Assembly: GCF_014534745.1 (NCBI RefSeq)
Contig: NZ_JACVVP010000012.1
Span: forward strand, 62,001-126,000
Length of the DNA stretch: 64,000 bases
Direction: 5' to 3'
From: Flammeovirga sp. EKP202
GTDB lineage: Bacteria > Bacteroidota > Bacteroidia > Cytophagales > Flammeovirgaceae
The position numbers were made by a program, and so were the translations under genes. The notes below the pieces were generated by a model, which worked only from the letters and a program-made list of their open reading frames with translations, made no database searches and was not told the origin of the DNA. Shown one piece after another: positions 47,060 to 55,411 of this stretch. How positions within the stretch are numbered: the stretch's first letter is position 1; each line of letters begins with the position of its first letter.

Positions 47060-47227
47060 TATAATACAAAGCTACTGTTTTTTTATTCCAGCTATGGAAA
47101 CCGTGCATTAAATCAATCCATTGTATCATTACCCTAATGTTACATGATTTACCCTTCTGTTAAATTGAAAAAAGTGATTGGGGGTAGCTGTTCTTTTTTC
47201 TTGTTCTATTAGTGAGAAGCAAAAAAT

Positions 47228-48145
47228 ATGATAGAAAACAGAGAAAATATATTAATAGCTAAAAGCCTTTCAGGAGAATTGAGTGAGGAAGAACAAAGAG
47301 AGTTTAATCAATTATTAGAAAATAACTTCACTTTGAAATGTGAGTATGACCTTCTGAAAAAAGCTTGGGGCACGTCAAATAACCAAGTTGTTTCCAAGGA
47401 AAAACAAAACAAAACCATCAATTGGAGATTTGTCGGTGGTATAGCCGCTTCCTTTTTAGTATTAGTAATGACTACTCTTCTTATCAATAAGAATGACAAA
47501 GAACAAGAGCAGATGATTACTTATCAAACGGGAATTGGGGAAACAAAAGAAATTATTTTAGAAGATAATTCTAAAGTGACCCTAAATGCGATGAGCAAGC
47601 TATCCGTTCCAGAAAAGTTTAAAGAAACAAGCAGAGAAATCTATCTTGAAGGAGAAGCATTTTTTGAAGTAACTAAAAATAAACATCAACCTTTTCGTGT
47701 AGCAACTGCCACTGTTAATGTTGAAGTGTTGGGTACCGTTTTTAATGTTAGGAGTTATCCTGAAAGTACTAACGATCAAGTTTATCTATCAAGTGGTAAA
47801 GTGGCTTTGACAAATGAGGCGTATCAATATGAAATGTCACCGAATCAACTTTACAACTTCAATAAAAACCAAAAATCCAACCTAATTAAAATTCAACCTA
47901 AAGGACATGAAATAGATTGGTTAAGTGGAGATATCAACTTTAATAGTTCGCCCATCACTGAGGTGATCAAAAGAATAAAGAGGAATTATAATATACAGGT
48001 GGATGTGAAAGGAGTTACTTCCGAGGATATTATAACAGCATCATTTAACAAGAAACAATCCGCGGAAGAAATTCTGCAATTGATTGGAATAATTACAGAC
48101 AAAAATCTAATTAAATTATCTAACAATAGATACCAATTAAAATAA
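47228..48145 (+). CDS. FecR-like anti-sigma factor
   Basis: Membrane anti-sigma factor. A cytoplasmic N-terminal domain (about 1-65), one membrane helix (WRFVGGIAASFLVLVMTTLL, about 69-88), then the FecR domain (IYLEGEAFFEVTKNKHQPFRV and VEVLGTVFNVRSY) and a C-terminal DUF4974-like domain (FNSSPITEVIKRIKRNYNIQ, ASFNKKQSAEEILQLI). In this family the periplasmic domain receives the signal from the STN domain of the TonB-linked receptor and releases the sigma factor. It precedes susC by 60 bases with a hairpin between. Sigma partner is encoded divergently. Confidence 0.9.
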   Translation: MIENRENILIAKSLSGELSEEEQREFNQLLENNFTLKCEYDLLKKAWGTSNNQVVSKEKQNKTINWRFVGGIAASFLVLVMTTLLINKNDKEQEQMITYQTGIGETKEIILEDNSKVTLNAMSKLSVPEKFKETSREIYLEGEAFFEVTKNKHQPFRVATATVNVEVLGTVFNVRSYPESTNDQVYLSSGKVALTNEAYQYEMSPNQLYNFNKNQKSNLIKIQPKGHEIDWLSGDINFNSSPITEVIKRIKRNYNIQVDVKGVTSEDIITASFNKKQSAEEILQLIGIITDKNLIKLSNNRYQLK

Positions 48146-48147
48146 AA

Positions 48148-48178
48148 AAGGCCTTACTGCGCCAACAGTAAAAGCCTT
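48148..48178 (+). repeat. Hairpin between fecR and susC
   Basis: AAGGC (48148-48152) and TTACTG (48154-48159) pair with CAGTAA (48166-48171) and GCCTT (48174-48178). Only A/T-mixed sequence follows, so it may attenuate rather than end transcription. Confidence 0.55.
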
Positions 48179-48205
48179 ATTCTAATTAATCTCGTCCATA
48201 AATTT

Positions 48206-51200
48206 ATGTATTTTTTTACTAGAACCAAAAAAGCGGTAGGAGTATTTATTCTATCGGCAGGACTCTGTATTGCCCAAAATTCTGTGGCAAATGCAGAAAA
48301 TCACTTAAAACTAAGTGCCCCTTTTCATTACCATAGTGATGAAACTACTTTAAAAGAAGTAGTCGTAAATCTTAAAGAAACGTATGGTGTGAATTTCGCT
48401 TATCCAGAGAAAATTGATGATAATCAGATGATTTCAATTTCTTTGGAAGGAACATCACTAGAAGAAGTGATTCAACAATTGACTCAACAAACGGGTTTAA
48501 AAATTCAAGTTGTTGGAAATACAGTCATCATTAAAAACAACACTTCTTCAAAAGTTGAACAACAAGAAGTTCAAACAAAAAAAATCAAAGGAGCTGTATT
48601 TGATGAACAAGGTGAACCAATTTTAGGGGCTACAGTTTCGGTTGTAGGAACCACTATTGGAGCCATCACTGATATTCATGGTGAATTTATGTTAGAAGTA
48701 CCTAACGATGGAGAATTGAAAGTGAGTTACGTAGGTTTCCATGATCAAATCATCAGTATTGGTAATCAAACTTCGATCGAGATTTTCCTAAAAGAAAACT
48801 CTAAAGAACTGGAAGAAGTCGTTGTAATTGGTTACGGTGAAACGAAAAGAGGAGACCTTTCTTCTTCAATCACCACTGTGAAATTAGACGATATAGAAAC
48901 TAACCTTTCACCATCACCAAATGAAATGTTACAAGGTCAAGTGGCCGGTGTAAATATTCAAGGTAACGGTGCTCCGGGTAGTGCATCAAGAGTTTCGATT
49001 CGTGGTGTATCTTCTATCAATGGAGCAAACGAACCTCTTTATGTTGTGGATGGTGTGCCTTTATCTAGTAATTCTGCTTCGACGCTTACAGTAGGTGATT
49101 ATCGCCAAGATCCTTTATCGATGATCAACCCTAATGATATTGAGTCTATTGAAGTATTAAAAGATGCCGCAGCTTCTGCCATCTATGGTTCAAGAGCGAC
49201 GAATGGTGTGATCTTGATTACTACGAAAAAAGGTAATGAAGGAAAAATCAAAGTAAACTTCTCAACAAAAACAGGTTTCCAAAACCTTCCAACTTCAATC
49301 GATATGTTGGATTCTGATTCTTATATCAGCCTTCAAAGAGAAGCTTCAAACAACTACAACAACGATATGGGCTTCAAGCCAGGTGATAATGGTTTTGTAG
49401 ATGTCAACAATGTATTAGGTAATGTACCTGAAAACCCTCAAACATTGGATTGGTTGGGAATGGTGACTAATCAAAATGCTTTAATTACCGACAACAACAT
49501 TTCCCTTTCAGGTGGTGGAGAAAATCATTTATTCTACATCTCAGCCAACTATTTCAATCAAGATGGTCTTTTACCTGGTACAAACTTAGAGCGTTTCTCA
49601 CTAAGAGCTAACGTGGAAATGGATCTAAGCAAATGGTTAAAAGTGGGTGCTTTGATGAACATCTCTCAATCAACAGGTTATGCACAAGCCAATGGTAATG
49701 TTGGTACAGGTGTATTGAGAAGAGCTATCGAACAAAGACCTTATGACAGTCCTTATTTAGAAGATGGTTCTTATGCCATTGGTGGTCAGCATATCTTAAG
49801 ACACAATGGTGTGCAAGTATTAGAAAATGAAGAGACGGTCAATAAGAATGTGATGAACTTGATGACTTTCTTTGCGGAAGCGAAATTAGCGGAAGGATTA
49901 AAATTCAGATCGACGGTAAACAGTGAGACTAGAAATGTCAATTCTTACAACCACCAAAGTATGTTGCACCCTTATGCATATGGCATGGGTAAAAGAACAG
50001 AGAGATCAGATGATATCCATAGTTTATTGATGGAGAATTTCATGACGTACAATAAAGAGATTTTCAGTAAAATGAATATGTCATTAATGGGCGGTCACTC
50101 TTTTAACTCTTACCAAAACAAATATGTGCAAGGATATGGTGAAAACTTCCCTTCTGATGATTTCACTAACTTAGGATCTGCAACACATACAACCTCAACG
50201 GCAGCTATTTCATACAACTACCTGAATTCATTTATCTCTAGAGCAAACTTCAACTACGATGACCGTTACTTATTAAACGCCAATGTAAGATATGATGGTT
50301 CATCAAAATTTGCTCAAGGTAATCGCTACGGTGTTTTCCCATCGGCATCAGTAGGTTGGGTACCGACAAACGAAAACTTTTTCCCCGAAGTTGAAGCAAT
50401 CAGTTCTATGAAAATTAGATCAAGTTATGGTCTAACAGGTAACCAAGCAGGTATCGGAAACTTCAGTTATATCCCTACTGCTGTTGGTGGTTACAACTAC
50501 AATGGAGGTACAGGTATGATGGTTACAAACATTGGTAACCCAGACTTGAAGTGGGAAACTGCGACACAATTCAACATTGGTACTGATCTAATGATGTTCA
50601 ATGGTCGTTTAAAAGTGACTTATGATTACTTTATCAAGGATACTCATGATTTATTATTTGACCGTCCAACGTTGGCTACAAGTGGTTTCACTACTCAAAC
50701 GGTAAATATTGGTTCAATGAGAAATACAGGTCATGAAATCAATATCTCAACGGTGAACATTGAAAACAAAGATTTCTCATGGACTTCAGACTTTAACATC
50801 TCTAGAATCAGAAATGAGGTGACTCAATTAGTTGATGATAGTCCTTACAGATACGGAAGCTGGAACGTATTAAAAGTAGGTGAGTCAATTGGATCATTCT
50901 ACACTGTAAAAACGGATGGTATCTATCAAACAGTAGACGAAATTCCAGAGAAATTATATGCTCAAGGTGTACGTCCTGGTGATTTCAGATACGAGGATTT
51001 GAATGGTGATGGCATCATCAATGATGAAGACAGACAAGTGACAGGTTCTGCTTTGCCTGATTTCTATGGTGGTTTGACCAACACATTCAAATACAAAAAC
51101 TTCTCATTATCGATTTTAGCTACATTCTCAGTAGGTAATGATGTGGTAGCAGACTGGAGAAGAGATTCAGATCACATGGGTGCAATGGATTACAATCAGC

Positions 51201-51553
51201 TAAGATCGAGCTATGAAAACAGATGGACTGGTCCAGGTACAAGCAACGACGTTCCAAGAGCAACAAAAGGTGGTCAGAACCACTTGTTCTCAGATTACTA
51301 CATCGAGGACGGTTCTTACTTAAGAATTCAGAACGTCACTTTTGCTTACAACTTACCAAATCACATTGCTTCAAAAGTAGGATTAGGAGGAGCACAGATT
51401 TCAGTTTCAGGTCAAAACCTTTATACATTCACAAAGTATAGTGGATTTAGCCCAGACGCATCTTCTTCTTTAGATGCAAAGTCTTACGGAGTTGACTTCC
51501 TTCAAGTACCTAACCCAAGAAGTATCATTTTCGGATTGAACTTACAATTCTAA
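48206..51553 (+). CDS. SusC-type TonB-dependent receptor with STN signalling domain
   Basis: Outer-membrane importer of oligosaccharides, 1115 residues. Order: signal peptide (about 1-30); STN domain (about 40-112, TLKEVVVNLKETYGVNFAYP and VIQQLTQQTGLKIQVVG), which in this class signals to a FecR-like anti-sigma factor; carboxypeptidase-regulatory-like domain (about 125-205, IKGAVFDEQGEPILGATVSV); plug with the SusC block ELEEVVVIGYGETKRGDLSS (about 200-230) and YVVDGVPL; then a roughly 800-residue barrel. It pairs with susD 19 bases downstream. The transported glycan is not indicated by sequence. Confidence 0.95.
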   Translation: MYFFTRTKKAVGVFILSAGLCIAQNSVANAENHLKLSAPFHYHSDETTLKEVVVNLKETYGVNFAYPEKIDDNQMISISLEGTSLEEVIQQLTQQTGLKIQVVGNTVIIKNNTSSKVEQQEVQTKKIKGAVFDEQGEPILGATVSVVGTTIGAITDIHGEFMLEVPNDGELKVSYVGFHDQIISIGNQTSIEIFLKENSKELEEVVVIGYGETKRGDLSSSITTVKLDDIETNLSPSPNEMLQGQVAGVNIQGNGAPGSASRVSIRGVSSINGANEPLYVVDGVPLSSNSASTLTVGDYRQDPLSMINPNDIESIEVLKDAAASAIYGSRATNGVILITTKKGNEGKIKVNFSTKTGFQNLPTSIDMLDSDSYISLQREASNNYNNDMGFKPGDNGFVDVNNVLGNVPENPQTLDWLGMVTNQNALITDNNISLSGGGENHLFYISANYFNQDGLLPGTNLERFSLRANVEMDLSKWLKVGALMNISQSTGYAQANGNVGTGVLRRAIEQRPYDSPYLEDGSYAIGGQHILRHNGVQVLENEETVNKNVMNLMTFFAEAKLAEGLKFRSTVNSETRNVNSYNHQSMLHPYAYGMGKRTERSDDIHSLLMENFMTYNKEIFSKMNMSLMGGHSFNSYQNKYVQGYGENFPSDDFTNLGSATHTTSTAAISYNYLNSFISRANFNYDDRYLLNANVRYDGSSKFAQGNRYGVFPSASVGWVPTNENFFPEVEAISSMKIRSSYGLTGNQAGIGNFSYIPTAVGGYNYNGGTGMMVTNIGNPDLKWETATQFNIGTDLMMFNGRLKVTYDYFIKDTHDLLFDRPTLATSGFTTQTVNIGSMRNTGHEINISTVNIENKDFSWTSDFNISRIRNEVTQLVDDSPYRYGSWNVLKVGESIGSFYTVKTDGIYQTVDEIPEKLYAQGVRPGDFRYEDLNGDGIINDEDRQVTGSALPDFYGGLTNTFKYKNFSLSILATFSVGNDVVADWRRDSDHMGAMDYNQLRSSYENRWTGPGTSNDVPRATKGGQNHLFSDYYIEDGSYLRIQNVTFAYNLPNHIASKVGLGGAQISVSGQNLYTFTKYSGFSPDASSSLDAKSYGVDFLQVPNPRSIIFGLNLQF

Positions 51554-51572
51554 AAACGACCAATTAGAAAAA

Positions 51573-52892
51573 ATGAAAAAGCTAATCAAATATATAACAA
51601 TTGCCCTTTTTGCGGCAACTTCATTTTCTTGTGATCATTATCTAGATGTTAGTCCTCCTGATGCTGTTGCTCCGGATGAAATCTCAGATAGTAACTACCA
51701 GTTCTTCCTTAACGGTGCTTTTAGACAAGCAACGCCAGATAGAGATCAATTTTTCACTGCAGATGCTCGTGGTGGTAATTATGATTATACCAACTTATCG
51801 GGTATGAATTCTACTTGGGGTAAATTGATCCTTGGAGGAACAAACATTGACGATAACCTACCCACTGCGGATGGTATTTGGGCAAGACAATACAAAACGG
51901 TTTATAATGCTAATGTGATCATCAATGCCTTTTACAATGGTATGATTACAGATAATGAAACCAATAGAAGCATTAGAGCGGAAGCTTTATTCTTAAGAGC
52001 ATTGTCTTATTATAATTTAATGGTGAATTTCAGTGGAGTACCTTTAATCAGAGAAAATACAACTGAAAACTTACCTAGAAATACAGAACAAGAGATCATT
52101 GAAGCTATTATCGAGGATTTAGAAGATGCTCAAGAAAGCCTTAACTCTTTTGATGGTGCGACACATTATGTTTCAGTTGAGGCCGTAAAAATGTTAAGAA
52201 TGAGAATTGCACTTTGGGAAGGCGATCATACTACTGCTCACACTCTTGCTGAGCAAGTAATCAACAGTGATTTATTCCAATTAGATACTGATTACGGTAG
52301 AATTTTCAGAGCGGTTGAAAATAGTAACGAAGTCATTTTTGCATTCAGCAACAGAGTGGAAGAGCAAAATACTCGTTTCTCTCAATTGTTCTGGCCTTAT
52401 GGTACGGATTGGAGTGGTTCTTACTTCGTCAGACCTTCTCAAGATGTTATCCAAAATCTTTTTGAAGAGGAGGACAAGCGAAAAGAGGTCAACATGCAGG
52501 TGATTGACAATGATACTCAAGATGATATTGTTTCTAAATACCACAGTGTTCAGCCCATTATCATTTTCAGAATTTCTGAAGCTATTCTAGCAAGTGCCGA
52601 AACTGCTTCAAGTACTTCTGAAGGGCTTGTAAGATTGAATCAAATCAGAGAAATCAGAGGGTTAAGTCCGCTAAATGCATCAGATATTGCAGGTAAAGAA
52701 TGGGTTGATGTTGTATTAGAAGAACGTCAAAGAGAGTTCTATTCTGAAGGAATGCACCTTTATGATCTTATCAGAACGGACAAGGCAATCAACCTTCCTA
52801 ACATTCAGAATAAGAACCAATATTTATTACCAATTCCTGCATCTCAAAGAAACTTATCTCAAGGTGTACTTGAGCAAAACCCTGGTTATTAA
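51573..52892 (+). CDS. SusD/RagB-type glycan-binding lipoprotein
   Basis: Surface lipoprotein that caps the SusC pore and captures glycan. Lipoprotein signal (hydrophobic then TSFSC, Cys at about 20) and the SusD start DHYLDVSPPDAVAPDEI (about 21-37). TPR-like helical blocks include SIRAEALFLRALSYYNLMVNF and KSNEVIFAFSN-like segments; the C-terminal VVLEERQREFYSEGMHLYDLIRTDKA is the conserved SusD end block (given in part). At 439 residues it is slightly short for the family. The next gene, a phosphodiester glycosidase, starts 2 bases after its stop, so the three genes form one operon. Confidence 0.93.
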   Translation: MKKLIKYITIALFAATSFSCDHYLDVSPPDAVAPDEISDSNYQFFLNGAFRQATPDRDQFFTADARGGNYDYTNLSGMNSTWGKLILGGTNIDDNLPTADGIWARQYKTVYNANVIINAFYNGMITDNETNRSIRAEALFLRALSYYNLMVNFSGVPLIRENTTENLPRNTEQEIIEAIIEDLEDAQESLNSFDGATHYVSVEAVKMLRMRIALWEGDHTTAHTLAEQVINSDLFQLDTDYGRIFRAVENSNEVIFAFSNRVEEQNTRFSQLFWPYGTDWSGSYFVRPSQDVIQNLFEEEDKRKEVNMQVIDNDTQDDIVSKYHSVQPIIIFRISEAILASAETASSTSEGLVRLNQIREIRGLSPLNASDIAGKEWVDVVLEERQREFYSEGMHLYDLIRTDKAINLPNIQNKNQYLLPIPASQRNLSQGVLEQNPGY

Positions 52893-52894
52893 TC

Positions 52895-53869
52895 ATGAAA
52901 AAGTTAACAATATTCTTATTGAGTCTATTCCCCTTAGTGGGAATGGCTCAAATTCAAAGACATGCTATCACCCAAGAGGTGACTCCAACAAAATCACTGA
53001 CTTGGGAAGAAAAAAATATAGCTGAGGGCATCGTGTTAAAATCCTTTTTAGGATATATCGATGATTTCAAAAGTCAACAATCCATCAATGTTTTGGAAAT
53101 TGACCTTGATAAATCAGATAAAAAATTAGCCATTTCCCATGTCTATGATTTAGATCGGTATATGACTATTGATTCAATGAGTATGCGTGTAGATGCTATT
53201 GCCGGTATTAACGCCACTTACGCTGATGCATTTAGAGAGAAAGGTCACGACCGTACGATTAGTACTGTAAAAGTAGATGGAGAGGTATTACAAACTAATG
53301 TTCTTCCATTTGATCATATCTATTCTTGGAAAGAAGAAGGGTGTTTTTACTTTTCAAATGATAGAAAAAACATAGGTATTCTTAGAGGAAATAGAGCCGT
53401 ATATCAAAACCTTCCTGTTGAAAATGTGATTTCAGGTTCACCGATGTTGATCGAACATGGAATTCCTGTAGGATATGATTTTGTACCGACTGATTTACCA
53501 GAAGTACCATCAACAATTGACTCTTTAAATACATTGGATTATGAAAATCCATATCGTCATCAAGGAGTTAGACATCCAAGAACTGCAATTGGTTTTGTGG
53601 GAGAAAATAAAATTGTGATGGTAACCATCGATGGTAGAGCACAACAAGCAGAAGGTATGTCTTGTGCTGAAGTCACAAAATTGATGTATGATTATTTAGG
53701 ATGTGAAGATGCTTTGAATTTAGATGGAGGAGGTTCAACAACCATGTGGGTGAAAGATTTCCCTGGCAATGGTGTTGTCAATTATCCTTCAGGAAGTAAA
53801 AACGAGGATGGAACTATTAACCACGAAGGATTAAGACCGCTATTAAACGGTATTGCGATCCTTCCGTAA
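52895..53869 (+). CDS. Phosphodiester glycosidase family protein (NAGPA-like), secreted
   Basis: Predicted exo-enzyme that removes a sugar from a phosphodiester, in the NAGPA (N-acetylglucosamine-1-phosphodiester alpha-N-acetylglucosaminidase)/DUF2233 group. The signal peptide is MKKLTIFLLSLFPLVGMAQ. Family blocks are IAGINATYADAF (about 88-99), RHPRTAIGFVGENKIVMVTID (given in part) and the end motif ALNLDGGGSTTMWVKD (about 279-294), which I take to carry the active site. Length 324. It lies 2 bases after susD, so the locus probably targets a glycan containing a sugar phosphodiester. The sugar is unknown. Confidence 0.88.
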   Translation: MKKLTIFLLSLFPLVGMAQIQRHAITQEVTPTKSLTWEEKNIAEGIVLKSFLGYIDDFKSQQSINVLEIDLDKSDKKLAISHVYDLDRYMTIDSMSMRVDAIAGINATYADAFREKGHDRTISTVKVDGEVLQTNVLPFDHIYSWKEEGCFYFSNDRKNIGILRGNRAVYQNLPVENVISGSPMLIEHGIPVGYDFVPTDLPEVPSTIDSLNTLDYENPYRHQGVRHPRTAIGFVGENKIVMVTIDGRAQQAEGMSCAEVTKLMYDYLGCEDALNLDGGGSTTMWVKDFPGNGVVNYPSGSKNEDGTINHEGLRPLLNGIAILP

Positions 53870-53934
53870 AGATTTCACTTAAATCGTTAGTGAATATGTA
53901 GACGATAATAAATTTTGAAAATTAAATTAGGAAC

Positions 53935-53967
53935 AAAAAGCAGCTAAAATTTAGCTGCTTTTTTTGC
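53935..53967 (+). terminator. Terminator of the susCD operon
   Basis: A perfect palindrome AAAAAGCAGCTAAA / TTTAGCTGCTTTTT around one base, followed by more T, 66 bases after the glycosidase stop. The A run also allows function for the convergent dps gene. Confidence 0.93.
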
Positions 53968-53998
53968 TATTTAAAACTAATCTATTCTAATATCAATT

Positions 53999-54478
53999 TT
54001 ATTTCAACCAAGCCGCCAACATCCAAATCGTCTTCTCTTGCTCGCTGATCAACTCAGAAAGTAATGCTACTGTACCTTCATCGCCAGCGTCTGACGCTTG
54101 TTCAATTACTTCTCTCTCTATTTTCAATAATGTTGATAAGTTGTTTACCACCAACTCTACTGATGCTATATCTGTTGTAATATTTTTACCTTGTGTAATT
54201 TCTGAAGCCTCTAAATAATCTGAGAATGTATGTAATGGCTGAACTCCTAATGTTAGAATTCTTTCCGCTATCTCATCCACACGATCATTTGCACCTGTAT
54301 ATAATTCTTCGAATTTAGCGTGTAACTCGAAAAAGTTTTTACCTTGAATATTCCAATGTAATCCTCTAAGGTTTTGGTAATACAATTGAAAGTTGGCTAA
54401 TAATGTGTTTAATCCTTGTCCTAGTTCAGATGCTTTTTCTACATCAATTCCGATAATGTTTAACGCTGTTGTATTCAT
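53999..54478 (-). CDS. dps: Dps, DNA-binding ferritin-like protein
   Basis: Dodecameric ferritin-like protein that oxidises and stores iron and protects DNA in stress. NLRGLHWNIQGKNFFELHAKFEELY (shown as LRGLHWNIQG, about 38-47, then HAKFEELY) and ANDRVDEIAERIL carry the inter-subunit ferroxidase His/Asp/Glu ligands. Length 159, typical. Two A-rich and T-rich flanks lie upstream; no OxyR or Fur site was identified. Convergent to the susCD operon. Confidence 0.93.
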   Translation of the reverse strand: MNTTALNIIGIDVEKASELGQGLNTLLANFQLYYQNLRGLHWNIQGKNFFELHAKFEELYTGANDRVDEIAERILTLGVQPLHTFSDYLEASEITQGKNITTDIASVELVVNNLSTLLKIEREVIEQASDAGDEGTVALLSELISEQEKTIWMLAAWLK

Positions 54479-54609
54479 GTTTATATCTTTTTTTATTTGT
54501 TTCTGATTGATTACATTACAAAGGTGGCGGATTTAAGTTATAAATAAAAATAATATGTTTTTATATAGATATAATAAAAAACTATAAACATGAAAAGCAC
54601 AAGTCCCCT

Positions 54610-54676
54610 AGCGCAAGTGTTAAGCGATAGCGACACTTGTGCTGACATCTGTAAAAAGTCTGAAGACTTTTAGATA
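54610..54676 (+). repeat. REP-like composite, left copy
   Basis: Main stem GCGCAAGTGT (54611-54620) / ACACTTGTGC (54633-54642) with inner mini-stem GC-GATA-GC in the loop, then AAAAGTCT (54654-54661) / AGACTTTT (54664-54671). An extra AGCACAAGT (54596-54604) upstream can pair with the ACTTGTGCT arm instead. Confidence 0.75.
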
Positions 54677-54711
54677 ATAAACTATTTCAAAGAAATAATG
54701 TAGAGCTTTGT

Positions 54712-55251
54712 CTAAATAAGCTCAACATCCAATACTTTCAAGGTTTTACCAGAATAATTTCCTGCACTTGAATACAGATATTCATCAGGTTCATTGACTA
54801 TTCCCTCTTTTACAGGGTTATCATGAATATAATTTATCTTTTGAAAGAGTGACTCAGAACTCGTGAGCATTTTTGGGCAATTATGCTGTTGCCAAAATTG
54901 ATACCTGGTATTATTTCTTTGACCTGTTTTTTCAAACATCCAAATCAACCATTTTTTCCTACTCTCACCAGGATTGTCTTTAATTGCATTGATGATTTTA
55001 AGAGACGTAAACTTCTTCATATCTCTAAGGATATATTCCAGCTTATTATCTTCATTATTCGATATGATAAGATGTATAGTCATGATCACGTATGCATGTA
55101 ATGCTAAGCCTTTATTTTTTTGACAGTATTTCAAACTATCAATAATGATGTCTTTGTATTCTTTTCTTGTAAAAACATCAATCCAATGAACTACAGTTAG
55201 GGTCACAAAATAGCATTTAGTCTGATCTAGAATTTTGAATTTTCTACTCAT
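54712..55251 (-). CDS. REP-associated tyrosine transposase (RAYT, Y1/HUH fold), probably inactive
   Basis: Y1-type single-strand transposase relative (IS200/IS605 superfamily, RAYT branch, not expected to excise itself). YFVTLTVVHWIDVFTRKEY (about 13-31) is the usual N-terminal block; FQKINYIHDNPVKEGIV (about 136-152) carries the likely nucleophilic Tyr; EYLYSSAGNY follows. The HUH motif reads AYVIMTIHLIISN, whereas the family normally has a form like MTNHIHLII: two residues, including one of the two metal-binding His, are missing. The frame is intact, so this is a 6-base in-frame loss. Length 179. Flanked by inverted REP-like repeats. Confidence 0.85.
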   Translation of the reverse strand: MSRKFKILDQTKCYFVTLTVVHWIDVFTRKEYKDIIIDSLKYCQKNKGLALHAYVIMTIHLIISNNEDNKLEYILRDMKKFTSLKIINAIKDNPGESRKKWLIWMFEKTGQRNNTRYQFWQQHNCPKMLTSSESLFQKINYIHDNPVKEGIVNEPDEYLYSSAGNYSGKTLKVLDVELI

Positions 55252-55318
55252 TTTGAATCGTTATTGTAATAGTTAGTTTTTAATGTCACCACTTTGAGCA
55301 TGTGAGCTTTTCTTGTGG

Positions 55319-55385
55319 AGCTATAAGTCTACAGACTTTTTAAAAATACCAGCACAAGTCTCGCCTGCGGCTTAAGACTTGCGCT
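55319..55385 (-). repeat. REP-like composite, right copy (inverted)
   Basis: On the minus strand: GCGCAAGTCT / AGACTTGTGC main stem with inner GCC-GCA-GGC, then AAAAAGTCTGTAGACTT. Compared with the left copy, inner loop bases differ in a compensating way (GC-GATA-GC versus GCC-GCA-GGC). Confidence 0.75.
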
Positions 55386-55411
55386 AGTAAATTATTTATT
55401 GCGTTTATTTC

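Larger units (their letters stand above)
54596..55385. mobile_element. RAYT unit: transposase-like gene flanked by inverted composite REP-like hairpins
   Basis: A RAYT-type gene (54712-55251) lies between two inverted copies of one composite element: a REP-like hairpin followed by a smaller AAGTCT-NN-AGACTT hairpin at matching spacing. The left copy is at 54610-54676; the right copy is at 55319-55385 in the opposite orientation. The two can be aligned over about 66 bases with few differences. A third diverged composite lies at 58321-58384. No target-site duplication is evident. Confidence 0.75.

Noticed and set aside
46505-48145. Second mobile element or inversion as cause of the flipped sigma gene
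   Set aside because: No inverted repeats or transposase were found flanking 46463-47227, so a recent inversion cannot be supported.
54712-55251. Full insertion sequence of the IS200/IS605 type
   Set aside because: No TnpB gene and no target duplication; RAYT with REP-like flanks fits better.
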